Source: Xanthoparmelia taractica (taxonomy: Eukaryota > Ascomycota > Lecanoromycetes > Lecanorales > Parmeliaceae). From it: a stretch of DNA of 64,000 nt. Positions 10,992 through 21,876 of the stretch are shown here, piece by piece (the stretch's first letter is position 1; each line of letters begins with the position of its first letter). Location: positions 1 through 64,000 of the forward strand of contig JANQBS010000029.1 in the NCBI GenBank assembly GCA_033085395.1, written 5' to 3'. The position numbers were made by a program, and so were the translations under genes. The notes under the pieces are model-generated. The model was given only the letters and a program-made list of their open reading frames with translations, did no database searches and was not told the DNA's origin.

Positions 10992-12722
10992 ATGAACATC
11001 AACAGACCTTCGTCAGCCACGGCCTCAGTTAGCAGCTCCACAACTTTACGTCCGCGCATCCGCCGGCAAACGCATGAAGACGATGAGGCACTTTCCCTTT
11101 TGGCCACAACTTCTAAATGGCTCGACGGCCCCGCTACGTCGTCTTCCCCTTCAAAAGCGGAATCCTCAAGAGATTTCTCCCGGCAAAGGCGGGCAGACAG
11201 AGAGGCACAGGGAAGTCGCAGTAGTAACCGCTTCCTCGGAGCATCTGGCGTACTTGAATCTCAGTCGGACCCATCAACTTTCGCTACCGGTCTTTGGGAA
11301 AGCTCATGGTCCACCCTACAAGGATTCGCGTCTAACCTTATAGGCGGAAATAGCTCTAGAGCATCAAGTCCAGGCCGCTCGCCACAGCGCAGGCGCCGTC
11401 CGATAGAAGCCACTCACGGCCGCAATACCAGTGCCCCGCCTGTTCAATGGGGCCCATCGGGTGGAGAGAGTCAAGCCGGTCCAGGGACTCGAGGTGCTCG
11501 GAAGATGCTTGTGCAGGCAAGGAAACGTGAGAACCTATTGGCGGCCAATGAACATATCTCACCGGATGTCTCGGGACGATATAAGAGAAGGGACTCGGAT
11601 GAGACGAACCACACGTCAGCGCCTCCGGGAGGGCAGGATGATAGGGATGCATTGGTCTATCTACACAAAGTGAAACCAGAGGATACGCTCGCAGGAATCA
11701 TGATTAAATATAGTTGCCAGCCAAACGTGTTTCGTAAGGCAAACCGACTGTGGCCCAACGACAGTATCCAGGTCCGGAAAACGGTCGTTCTACCGGTCGA
11801 CGCCTGTGGAGTGAAGGGACGGAAAATACGAGAGCCTGACAACCCTTCGAAACTAAATGACGCCCACTCTGAGGAAATCATGCCTACGCCTACGGCCTTT
11901 CAATCCCCTTGGGGAGATTTACACGAGAGCCCGAAGGAAAAGGGTACACCCTTGTCCAGCATACCCACCTCTCCCTCGATCTCAATTTCGCTTTCAAACC
12001 CCGAAGAACCCCCTTGGAAGCATGACTCATGGGTTATGATTGATGGCTTCCCGGACGCGGTCGAAATTGCTCGCCTGTCACGTAAAATGCTTGGATATTT
12101 CCCCCGCAGCAGACGGAAATCCTTGACGTTTTCAGACCTGGAAACACCACCGGCATCCCTTGATCTGCCCAGGGGAAGCTGTCAGTCTAGCCCCCAAGGG
12201 CAGATATCCAAGTCGGGATCGTCCTCCGGCTCCTACTTGACTCATCAACTACAGGGGCCCGGTGGGGTTGGCACAATGGGTAGGGACGTGCGCAGCCCAG
12301 GCCCAGGCCAGGATGGACTAAACAAGTTGTTTGCTACGCATTTACCCAATCTGGCGCCCCGTAAATCTTCTGAGTCTGTGAACTCGACATCTTCGCACGG
12401 TAACGGTGGTATTGAGAATGTAGGCGGGGCCATTGAAAGCTGGATGCGTAAGCTTGCGACCAAAGCTGCCAATTCCGTTCAGCCGCCAACCCCCAGGGGA
12501 AGATCTGGCGTAGGCGATCTGATTGAGTTAAGTGAAGATGCTTTCGAGACTGGAAATGGCGATCATGCCGAGGATGGGGACAGGCGAAGCACGTTCAGAA
12601 ATGCCAACGCGGGGTCAGAGGTTGGAGCGTGGTCTGCGGAGCAAGAGCTCATGCTACGAGACCACTTTCCGCCAAGGGGGAGAGTTTTTGGAGAGTCTCC
12701 ACGGAGGGGTAAGAGTGACTGA
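10992..12722 (+). CDS. Intracellular LysM-domain protein
   Basis: A single exon of 576 aa from the first ATG after an upstream stop. There is no signal peptide: the N-terminus is Ser/Thr/Arg-rich and disordered. One LysM domain is visible at about residues 219-268 (VYLHKVKPEDTLAGIMIKY then NRLWPNDSIQVRKTVVLP). The rest is low complexity, with many SP/TP sites. It lacks the secreted, multi-LysM architecture of chitin-binding effectors and resembles the intracellular LysM proteins of fungi and animals, whose function is poorly known. It is intronless, unlike most neighbours. Confidence 0.85.
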   Translation: MNINRPSSATASVSSSTTLRPRIRRQTHEDDEALSLLATTSKWLDGPATSSSPSKAESSRDFSRQRRADREAQGSRSSNRFLGASGVLESQSDPSTFATGLWESSWSTLQGFASNLIGGNSSRASSPGRSPQRRRRPIEATHGRNTSAPPVQWGPSGGESQAGPGTRGARKMLVQARKRENLLAANEHISPDVSGRYKRRDSDETNHTSAPPGGQDDRDALVYLHKVKPEDTLAGIMIKYSCQPNVFRKANRLWPNDSIQVRKTVVLPVDACGVKGRKIREPDNPSKLNDAHSEEIMPTPTAFQSPWGDLHESPKEKGTPLSSIPTSPSISISLSNPEEPPWKHDSWVMIDGFPDAVEIARLSRKMLGYFPRSRRKSLTFSDLETPPASLDLPRGSCQSSPQGQISKSGSSSGSYLTHQLQGPGGVGTMGRDVRSPGPGQDGLNKLFATHLPNLAPRKSSESVNSTSSHGNGGIENVGGAIESWMRKLATKAANSVQPPTPRGRSGVGDLIELSEDAFETGNGDHAEDGDRRSTFRNANAGSEVGAWSAEQELMLRDHFPPRGRVFGESPRRGKSD

Positions 12723-13195
12723 TGTTGATGTGATATGATCTGGTTGATTGATGGGACCCGGCGTTGATGTGTTCTCCCCAAAAGGATTGGATCTCGTATT
12801 CCATTTGATATCCATTAGGAATCCAAGACCAGATCAGAAGGTCTAAGCCATTACTCCAGGTGATGCAAGTGTCGGCGGGTTATGCAATCTTGGGTGTCAG
12901 CCTCTTGTGACCCTACGCAGTGGTGGCTACGAGGCCAAATGAATCTGCCAGGTGGGAGATTATCATACTGGTCGGCTGTGCCCGTGTCGTCAAAGTCCGA
13001 GGATTTCTTACTTCGGTAGACTTTAACCTCGTCTGGCAGGGCGCCTAAATTCTGCTGCGACGTAATGGGAAAAGCGCTGGAGCTATCTCTGTTTAACAAC
13101 CGATGTCAATTTGAGACACTACCTCAAGAAAGGCGAAATGTAACTCTGTTACTTCGGCCAATGTCCTTTTGATTGCACAGATTAGTAGATGATCG
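12723..13195. other. Convergent 3' region
   Basis: Lies between the LysM gene (plus) and the CoA-binding gene (minus). An 82-codon minus frame at 12851-13099 has no recognisable similarity and is not called. Confidence 0.45.
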
Positions 13196-13768
13196 CTACA
13201 GCTTGCCCGTCTTCCAGTCGTCCTTTACTGCCTGTAGGAGCCGATCCCCATCCACAAGCACACACCACCCTTCACCGCCAAGCCCACCATCCCCGCCAAT
13301 TCCGGCTTTGAATTCCTTCCTAGCGTACTCCAATCCTTCATCGTCAAAACTGCCGGGTTGAAGCCAAACCGAGGACACTCCTGCGTCTTTGGCTTCTCGG
13401 AGTACTTGGAGAGTGACTGAAGGCTGCGTAATGATGCTGATCGAGGTTTCTGCTGGATGCGGCAGGGTTAAAGGCGAAGGGATAGTGGAGTAGGTAGTCG
13501 AAGAAACGGATATACTGGGGCGGGAGGGGGTAATGGGTTGGACAGGTAGATTCCGGGCGTGATACCAGGCTAATACTTGGATGCAACATGAGTATGTACC
13601 CTGAAATGCAAGTGAAAGGGAAGCCGAACCCTGGTAGCCAAACTTGTGAGGAGATTGGCTTGCACCTACGGCAGGTATGTCAAATTCCGGTCATCTTCGA
13701 TGATCATAGACTGACCTGCCACGGCAAAATAGCTGGACGAAAAGAAGCTTTTCGCTGCTGCTTCCATA
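13196..13768 (-). CDS. CoA-binding domain protein (YccU-like), apparent 1-nt frameshift in exon 1
   Basis: Exons about 13716-13768, 13630-13665 and 13196-13575 (introns 13666-13715 and 13576-13629) encode about 155 aa of a Rossmann-type CoA_binding protein. Visible blocks are FAVAG/ASQSPHKFGYQ (nucleotide-binding loop), VLAWYHARNLPVQPITP, VLREAKDAGVSSVWLQPGS and GWCVLVDGDRLL. The family is small and soluble, with unknown cellular role. The ATG at 13768 starts MEAAAKSFF, as expected, but the next conserved residues (SSSYFAVAG) lie in another frame. The shift occurs in a run of five T on the coding strand (plus 13740-13744). With one T fewer the product would be intact. Either the gene is a young pseudogene, there is an assembly error, or an upstream exon exists. 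Confidence 0.75.
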
Positions 13769-13931
13769 ACCAAAACCACTTCAAGGACGTTGAAAGTTCT
13801 GCAGTAGAAGTTCATGAGACCCGAATGCGGGCGTTCGGCTAAAAGCGGTTGTCGAAGGCCACGAAATCGTCACCTTGCTGTGAGTCTAATCCAGCCATCC
13901 AGGAACATTGTATTGGTTTCCCATGTAAAAC
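13769..13931. promoter_or_regulatory. Compact 163-bp divergent promoter
   Basis: The presumed starts of the CoA-binding gene (minus) and the methyltransferase (plus) are 163 bp apart, so both promoters must fit here. No specific sites could be assigned. Confidence 0.5.
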
Positions 13932-14896
13932 ATGGCACAATTTGCGTTTGTGGTATTAATATTTTCATTGATAGAAAACACTGACTTCCTAGCAGGAAAC
14001 CTAATTTCTCACACTCTTCCTATGCGGCGTTCCGTCCTTCTTACCCTCCATCCCTATACAATGCCGTCTTAACGTACCATCGTGGTTATAAGGAGATTTG
14101 TTTAGACCTCGGCTGCGGCCATGGAGTCGTTGCTCGCTACCTTTCCAAATTCTTTTCCAAGGTCATTGGGACTGATCTATCGGACGGGATGATTGAGCAA
14201 GCGCATTCTTCAACAGCGCAGGAAGATAATCCAAATCTCACCTTTCGCAGGTCGTCTGCGGAGAGCTTGGAATTTCTTAAAAACAAATCCATTGATCTAG
14301 TTGTGGCAGGCCAAGCGGCGCATTGGTTCGACGCCACGCGCTTGTTCCCTGAGATGGGGAGAGTCGTGAAAAAGAGTGGTACCTTGGCATTCTGGGGATA
14401 CAAAGACCCCGTCTTTGTAGATTACGCGCAGGCAACCAAGATTGTTAACGAGTATGCTTATAGTAGCGATGAGCGATCGCTCGGTCCATACTGGTCACAA
14501 CCGGGCAGACCAAAGGTAGAAAACAAATTTAGGGATATCGAACCGCCGGGGGAGGAGTGGGAAGACGTACAGCGGATTGAGTACGAGCCTGGAACAGGTG
14601 GACCAAAGACTGGCGAAGGCACCATGTTTTTGAATAGGCTAATGGCGCTTGGAGAGTGTATGGACTTCATTAGAACATGGAGCGCTTACGGCGCTTGGCA
14701 AGACAAATTCCAGACCAAGAAGCGTGTCAATGGAGGTGAAGGGGACATTGTGGACGAAATGTTTGACAAAATGAGGTCTGCAGAACCGGACCGGCGGAAA
14801 GACGAGGCGTGGATGGAGAAGAAGGTTGAGATAGAGTTGGGCAGCGGGCTGTTAATTGCAAGAAGAAGAGCAAGAACAACTAGTATGAATGCTTGA
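13932..14896 (+). CDS. SAM-dependent methyltransferase, trans-aconitate methyltransferase (Tmt1) type
   Basis: Exon 1 is only 14 nt (13932-13945). A 50-nt intron with a CTGAC branch site follows, then exon 2 at 13996-14896; total 304 aa, against 299 in yeast Tmt1. The N-terminus MAQFAKPNFSHSSYAAFRPS parallels the yeast start. Motif I is DLGCGHG (about 41-47), followed by GTDLSDGMIEQA, AGQAAHWFD and GTLAFWGYKDP. The block LGPYWSQPGR and the C-terminal FIRTWSAYGAW are typical of the Tmt1 group. The family methylates trans-aconitate or related tricarboxylates using S-adenosylmethionine; substrate inferred. Confidence 0.88.
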
Positions 14897-15383
14897 CACC
14901 AATGGCAGGCCCCCATCTGGCGCCATGGCCAAGACGTGCATCTGCCTTCACATGGCTTGTAGCCTGCGTCTTCTTCTTCTTCTTCATCCACGTGCTGGAC
15001 CCAGACAGAAGGGAGTAGTGGCAAGTGATGAGGGGATTGTACAGCTAAAGGCATTGATTTGACTGGCTTGAGTGTAAGATCCCTCCCCATCATGTTCCAA
15101 TCGAAAAGCTAGCCTGACATACATACAACTAAGGCCGTAGGTAGATGCCTTAAAGTATATCAAGGTAAGTAAGGGTACTTCTTGGTTAAAGGTCCCTATA
15201 GATATTGGCAACTTTACCCGAGATCTGGGCGCTAAGACCTGTGGTCAAGATTAGCAATATCTCAAAACGTCATCGCTGGTCAAACAATTTTTTCCAGGCG
15301 GAAGGGGTCGCTGATTCGCCAACAAGCTGTGGACAGTGTCACAGCGGTGATGATCAGTTGCCAAATGACTACCATTTTCCACC
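14897..15383. other. Intergenic / Rad4 promoter
   Basis: No gene. Contains another aaggtaagtaaggg-type motif near 15162 and a short TTC run near 14971. Confidence 0.45.
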
Positions 15384-18300
15384 ATGCCACCATTTATTCC
15401 CTCCAAACGCCCCTTGTCCACCCTTTCCTCCAATGCTCCAAAGCCTCCGATGCCAAAGTCAGCCAAGAAGCCAGGTCTTTTTGATACCGCAGACAAGCCC
15501 GATGCGTCCGCGACTCTACAAGATAACAAGGCGTTTGTGGATCAGTTGAGTGGCTCAGAAAGTGACAGCTCTCTCAGCCGTGTTAGCACTGCCGACTTCG
15601 AAGATGCGTTGTCGCCACCAAAATCTAAGAGACCAAAGATAGCGTACCACGAAGAGGGGGACGAGGATGAGGTCGATTGGGAAGACGCTATAGATCCCTT
15701 TGCCACGCCAGACACAAGCCTAGCCGCTGGCCAATCTGCTGACCTCCTTGAGCTCACACTGGAGAAGAGTGCCAACAACGGCTCCAGTACTAATCCTCAT
15801 GGTAAGAAAAAGGGACCAAGCAAGATAGAAAGACAGATCAGGATATCTACACATATGATGCACGTGCAACTTTTGCTCTTCCACAATCTGATCAGGAATG
15901 GCTGGACGTGTGACAAGGAGATTCAACGTATTTTAGTCAGTCAATTACCACCCAGCGTGAACAAGGAAATTACCAGATGGAAGACTGTGGCAGGGCTGAC
16001 TCCAGACGCTGCTGTGGAGGATCGCAAGTCCGCGGCACACGAGGCCAAGAAAGGGAAACGTACAAAGCAAAGCGAGAGGAATCAAAGAGATTGGGGCGGA
16101 CATGCACAGAGACAAGAAAGAGGTGCTCCCAACATGAGTCGAGGCGACCCAACCCTGAGACTGCTCAAAATACTGGCTGCTTATTGGAAGAAGCGGTTCA
16201 CCATTACGGCCCCCGCGCTACGAAAACAAGGGTACAAGGCACTTGTGGGCTTAGAGGAGCAGATTGCATCTTATAGGAACGACAAACACGACCCAGAACA
16301 GCACGGCGAACGAGTAGGGAACATTGTGGATTTTAGAGAGCTTGCGCAAAGTTGCGAAGGCTCTCGAGACGTTGGAGCACAGCTTTTCACAGCTCTCATT
16401 CGGGGCCTTGGGATCGAAGCGAGACTGGTGGCAAGCTTACAGCCTGTTGGATTCGGTTGGAGCAAGAATGAAGAAGCCTCGCAAAAGAGGACAAATGTTT
16501 CGAAGTTGCTAAACATGAACCACACAAATGAGATATCTGCCCCCAGTGAAGAACTGGATTTCACCAGCACGCCTGCGGCAACGAAATCTGCTAAGGAAAC
16601 TAGAAGAAGTATAGGTAGAAGAGATAAGATTAGAGGTGCGAAGAGTACGCCAATGGATCTCCCTGAAAACTCGGTGGAGGACAATGGCGAGGGCATCCTG
16701 TCTGACGACGACGACGCGGCCTCCGTTATAGATGTAACGCCTCCTACTCCTCGCGCGCGAGCCAACATGAATTACGATATAGACATGCCGTTTCCGACCT
16801 ACTGGACAGAGGTCGTATCTCCTATCACCAGCGAGATCGTTCCTGTCGACCCAATTATTCTCGTTCCGGCTGTGGCTACTAATCCGGAACATCTAGCTCA
16901 GTTTGAATCAAGAGGTGCCAAGGCGGACAAAGTAAAACAGGTTTTCGGATACATCGTGGCATACTCCACTGATGGAACGGCCAAAGATGTCACTACTCGC
17001 TATCTTAAACGGCATATGTGGCCTGGTAGGACCAGAGGAGTAAGGATCCCAGTTGAAAAAGTACCCGTCTACAATAAAACAGGAAAGATTAAGCATTACG
17101 AAGACTATGATTGGTTCAAGACGGTCATGAGCGACTATTCTAGGACCCCGGATATGAGGACTGTAGCAGATGACATTGAGGAGGCTAAAGATCTCAAGGC
17201 TTTGAAACCGGAGAAAAAGGAACCTAAAGCAAGCGAGGGAACTCTCCAAAGCTTCAAAAATTCGGCAGAATATGTGCTTGAAAGGCATCTGCGAAGAGAA
17301 GAAGCGCTACGGCCGGGTTCGAAGCCTGTAAAAACACTCATTATAGGTAAAGGAAGTAACGTGAAAGAGGAGCTTGTTTACCGACGTAGTGATGTTGAGA
17401 TGTGCCGCACGGGAGAAAGCTGGCACAAAGAAGGCCGGGCGGTCAAGCCTGGTACGTTTCTCTAATGCTGTCCGCCTTACAGATGTTCACCTGGCAAGTA
17501 TGCTGAATCGGAATTGGTGATAGGCCAATTTCCAATGAAAATGGTTCCAGTTCGGGCTGTCACTCTGATGCGTAAGCGTGAAGTTGAAGAGGCCGAGAGA
17601 GATGGTGAGAAGCTCAAGCAAGGCTTGTACGCTTTGCACCAGACAGATTGGATTATTCCTCCACCAATCAAAAACGGAATGATTCCCAAGAACGCATTTG
17701 GTAACATGGATTGCTATGTTCCCACTATGATCCCGCGCGGCGCTGTTCATATACCGCTAAGAAGCACCGTTAGAATTTGCAAGAGGCTGGGTATAGACTT
17801 CGCAGAAGCTGTAACAGGTTTCGAATTTGGAAAGCAGAGGGCAGTGCCTGTAATTACCGGAGTAGTGGTAGCGAAGGAGCACGAGCACGCAGTATTTAAT
17901 GAGTAAGTGTGCTTTCTCCTAGGCAATTCTTTCTAAACTCGTATCGCTTCTTGTTATCTGAGTTATTTCATGTGGACGAACGGCAGACTTACCTCCCTAA
18001 ATTTTTTCGCACAGCTCAGTCCTTTACCCTAATGACAACTTTCAAGCTGACTCGCTCGGACATATACAGGTGGGAGAAGGATGAAGAAGAGCGGAGGATC
18101 AAAGAGGAAGGCAAGAGGGAGAAAACCGCTCTAGCAACCTGGAGGAAGTTGCTGATGGGCCTGCGTATAATCCAGCGGGTCCGGGAAGAGTATGGAGGCG
18201 ACGTTGATGCGCATTCCGCCGAGGAAGTGAACCCTTTCACAAATCCAAGCAGAGCCAGGAAGGCCCTGCAAGCCGATACTTCGTTAGGTCCAACACTAAC

Positions 18301-18508
18301 TGGAGTTCCATTTTCTTACATCGAGGACAAAGACATTGGAGGTGGCTTCCTTGCAGAAGAGGATGATCCTGATGGCGGAGGTTTTCTCCCCAAAGGACAT
18401 GACGCAGTGGAGGTCCGACGTAGAGCGGGCCAGCTCACCATCGAAGACGAAAAAGCTCCGGTTGGCAGCGATTCTTTGAGTGGTTCTCTGTCAGCGGATT
18501 TGATGTAA
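15384..18508 (+). CDS. DNA damage recognition protein Rad4/XPC (Rhp41)
   Basis: Exons 15384-17451, 17524-17902 and 18070-18508 give 961 aa. The N-terminus is acidic and disordered. A transglutaminase-like fold spans about residues 250-360 (RGDPTLRLLKILAAYWKK, RDVGAQLFTALIRGLG) and resumes at the DMPFPTYWTEV block. Beta-hairpin domains follow from about 617 (EGTLQSFKNSAEYVLERHL; KTLIIGKGSNVKEELVYRR), then QFPMKMVPVRAVTLMRKRE and PRGAVHIPLRST. The C-terminus has WRKLLMGLRIIQRVREEY. Rad4 binds distorted DNA with Rad23 and starts global nucleotide excision repair. Intron 2 is long (167 nt). A basic frame at 18508-18873 may be the real C-terminal tail through one more intron. Confidence 0.92.
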
Positions 18509-18559
18509 TGAACTGTGGGCCTCCGAACACTGATAACCGTGAGGGGGCCCTGACCGAAG

Positions 18560-18873
18560 CAGTTTTGGACGACAAGATAACAGTCCCGAGAAAACCCCCG
18601 ACGAACGGGAAGAAAGCAGCTGCAACCGTCACGGGGTCCAAGGGTAAAGTATCCACTGATTTGGCCAAAAGGGCAGCGCCGAAACGCAGAGCAGCGAGGA
18701 AGAGTGAAACGGCACTGAGGAATCATTTCTCCTTACATGAAAGTGATGAGGATGACAACAGTAATGGAGAGATTACGACGAGCAAGGAAATCGCTGTTAA
18801 GAAATCTGCAAAGGGAAAGAACACCAAAGACGGGTCGGGTCCGTCAAGGAAAAGGACTTGTAAGACTGGCTGA
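18560..18873 (+). other. Probable extra C-terminal exon of Rad4
   Basis: A Lys/Arg-rich open frame (AKRAAPKRRAARKSETALRNH and on) follows the Rad4 stop. A 77-nt intron 18483-18559 would join it in phase and remove the stop at 18506-18508, giving a 1057-aa Rad4. The donor GTTCTC is weak. Basic tails with nuclear-localisation character are common in fungal Rad4. Without a transcript this remains an alternative. Confidence 0.45.
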
Positions 18874-19148
18874 GGTGACATTTTGTCCATTATCCAACAT
18901 TAGCTGTGGCCGCTTTCAAGACAACACTGTGAACCTTGCCAGCTAAATTTTGTCTCCTTTATGGTCTTGTCCTGGGCTTTTTGCTTGGCTAATACCGCAT
19001 CACCAGACGATAGTCTTGGCTTCTTATTACTCCAGGCCATGCCTCAAGAAAATGTAGGACGTTGCCCAAAAATAGCCTCTCTCAGCTCTTTCTCTAAAAG
19101 GCATTCATTATACTCAACAGTGTGGTAATTTGTTACATAATGCATGAC

Positions 19149-21060
19149 CTACTTTCTTCGGTGTCGACGTAGTTCCCAATTCGCGGCTACCTCCTTTTCT
19201 GAGTCATCCTCTAATTCCTGCTCCACCACCACCACCCAGTCCTCCTTCTTATCATCCATCACTCCTTTAGATCTTGGTACCTTGCCACCGTCGTTGACGC
19301 TCGGCATTGTCACAGACTTCTCGATTCCTTTGTTTCCCATCAAGTATTCACCAAAATATTCCACGGCTTTGAACGCCTCCTTTCCAGTTGGCAGAATATT
19401 CTTACTTGGCAGGAGGAAACCATAGCTGCCAGTGTCTCGCAACTTGATTTGGTACGCGTAGGAAACTTTCAATTCGTGGTAAAACCAGTCAAGAGCACTT
19501 CCGCCTCCTGTTTCCATTCGAGGCCAGAATCTTTTCTCGGCCCTGGCTTTGTCGCCGTTGCTCCGTGTAAATTTCTCGTCCGGTGTGGTCATGACGCTCC
19601 CTTCGCAGGCAGACGTAACACCGTATTTCTCACCGTTAGTGACGCGAATTGCTTTTGCCAGACCAACGGCAAGCTCCTCCAGATTCTCGAGCGATGGCGG
19701 AGAAGAGGTGCAAGAATAAGAGTAGGGATACAGCACCTGTTGCGAATAGCTATGAAAGTCTAGGAACCCCGCAATTTCCACATTGTTGTTCTCGGTCTCA
19801 TTGCGGACCCAACTGGCAAAACGGCGAGATTCCACAGCCTCAAATGGCCTTTCACCGGAAAAACTCTCCGAACAAGGATTATTTTTCGAAGATTCGCTGT
19901 CCCATTCGAAACCATATGCGCGGTCGAGGTCGAGGCCTTTACAAAATCGAAGGGCGGTCTGCTGGCGGTTTTTACGCCAAAGACGATCATTCTCCCAAGT
20001 GTAGACGTAGCCGTCCGGGTTGAGGGTTGGAATGAAAATCCAATCATAGTTTTCAAGGAGCTCGGTCATAGACTTGGATTTACCGTAGGCGGTGATAAAA
20101 GAATAGGCAACATAATTAACAGAAGATGTGCTGATCCATTCGCGAGCATGAGAGCCCCCGGCGATGATGATAGTCTTACGGGGAGAGTTTGGCTGTTCGG
20201 AGTTGGTTGGGTGTACACCAACGCGAAGCGCAGGTATGTCCCGGCCTTCGTAAGATACGCCGATGTTGATCATACGGACGTGGGTTGGGAAGAGAGAGTG
20301 CAGAAGGCGCATCCAAGGGACAATGACAGAAAGCGGCTGGTAGTCGCGGAAGAAGATATGGGTCTCATCGGTAGAGGGGCGGAGGTCAGGACTGAACGAC
20401 CGAGAGACTTCATGACGCGGCGTTAAGGAATCTGCGAAGGTGAGAGAAGGATACGATTCCGAGATTGCTTGGGCGAGGTCATGCATCAGTGGAGTGTGAG
20501 CATGCTGCAGGGATGGTGGCAGCAGTCCCAACAGTGATGGCACCTGTGGGGGCAAAGATTCGTCAGCACCACATTACTATCCCAGCGTTGCGGTTGCTGC
20601 TTACAACATCCTTGGACAAGCGTATGTCCACCCAATCGGTGGTAAACTCCCAGACATCCAGAAAAAGCACATTTATGGCTTGCGAAAGCGCCTCTGCCTC
20701 ATCGATGGAACTGATATCGAAGCGCAAGACCAAGTCCCCCCCATATCTTGCCAGAAGTGTTGGCGAAGGACGGGCGACCGCGGCAGCTTTGCCGTTAGCC
20801 TTTGCCAGGCCTGCGTGAGGAGGAATGCGCCAGATGGTGTGAATGAGGCTGTCTCGGGCATGTGAGAGCCATGACTTAGCATGGGAGCTGCGAGAAGATT
20901 GTTGGGGTAGTTGAACTTGAGGCAGTTGCGGGACGGGATGAGGATGGTTTAGGGAGGAAGCGACGGCATGAGGTGAGAGGACTATCCAAGCCCAGAAGAG
21001 TAGGGCAGTGTTCAGTGCAGAAAGGGCAAAGCGATTGACAGAAGAAGAATGCATTATCAT
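19149..21060 (-). CDS. Inactive metallocarboxypeptidase ECM14 (M14 family)
   Basis: Exons 20605-21060 and 19149-20543 (61-nt intron) give 616 aa, the usual ECM14 size. The N-terminus has a hydrophobic signal-type segment (ALSALNTALLFWAWIVL). A propeptide is followed by the M14 fold with zinc ligands SHAREW (His about 284, Glu about 287) and FLDFHSY (His about 416). At the position of the catalytic Glu the sequence is YQIKLRDTGSYGF, with Lys at about 519, the substitution that marks ECM14 as a pseudopeptidase. ECM14 is a secreted or vacuolar protein linked to cell-wall organisation. Transcribed divergently from the Sec7 gene across 816 bp. Confidence 0.93.
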
Positions 21061-21876
21061 GTACTTCTGCCGTCGTCTTGTCGGGTTATTTGGACATGAT
21101 TTGTTATTTTCCCATCTTTCAGTCTTTTGGTTGCGTGAATAGATGATTATATCAAGTGAGTAGCACGTCGAGTAGATGTAAAGGTGATAATGAATATCAA
21201 CATCTGCCTGATTTTTTTGATCCTTGCTTGCGGAGACGCTCGCTTTGCTTTGGGGATGATTATCTTGAGATATAAGGTATCCCCCCACCCAAAAGCCCTA
21301 GAATTACCTGCCTTACCTTACGCTGCTTGTACCTGGTTGGCTGGTTCAATAAATAACATCTTGACGGGATTATGTCAGCGAAAATTACGTATGATACATC
21401 AATACTTTACATACGTGATCAGACGATCAAGGAAATTACTGAGGTCAGGAGCCAGATGCGGCAAGGAAAAGATACCAGCAAATGGACTAGTAGTAACTGT
21501 TATGTTGTATTATTGTATTTATTATTCGTACCTGAGCCCTCCCTCCAATTCAGCAAAAGCCAAAAGGTCAACAACTTCTGGAAGTTGTAGTCCTCTTGAA
21601 CAGTAGTTCTAATGTCATCCCTCTGATCCCTCTGATCCCTCTAAATTCCTCCATCTACAACTCCTGCTCTCTCTCCCTCATCCCACATCTCCCAGCCCGT
21701 CACTCGTTTAGTCCAATCGCCCATTTTCTCTTCCTCTCACCTCATCCTCCAGCATCCTTCGACATTCTTCCATCCTACTGCCGCCACACCATCCCCCGAG
21801 TAAGCCCATAAAGGAGAAGACCTCGCTATACACCATAAGGGTATAGACTCAATGCTCTATCTACAATTCATACAGC
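21061..21876. promoter_or_regulatory. Divergent promoter region ECM14 / Sec7 gene
   Basis: No gene. Contains ccttaccttacg near 21310 and a long CT-rich tract at 21600-21790, probably the 5' leader of the Sec7 gene. Confidence 0.5.

Noticed and set aside
16271..16768. Minus-strand frame inside Rad4
   Set aside because: Antisense shadow of a conserved exon with no similarity of its own.
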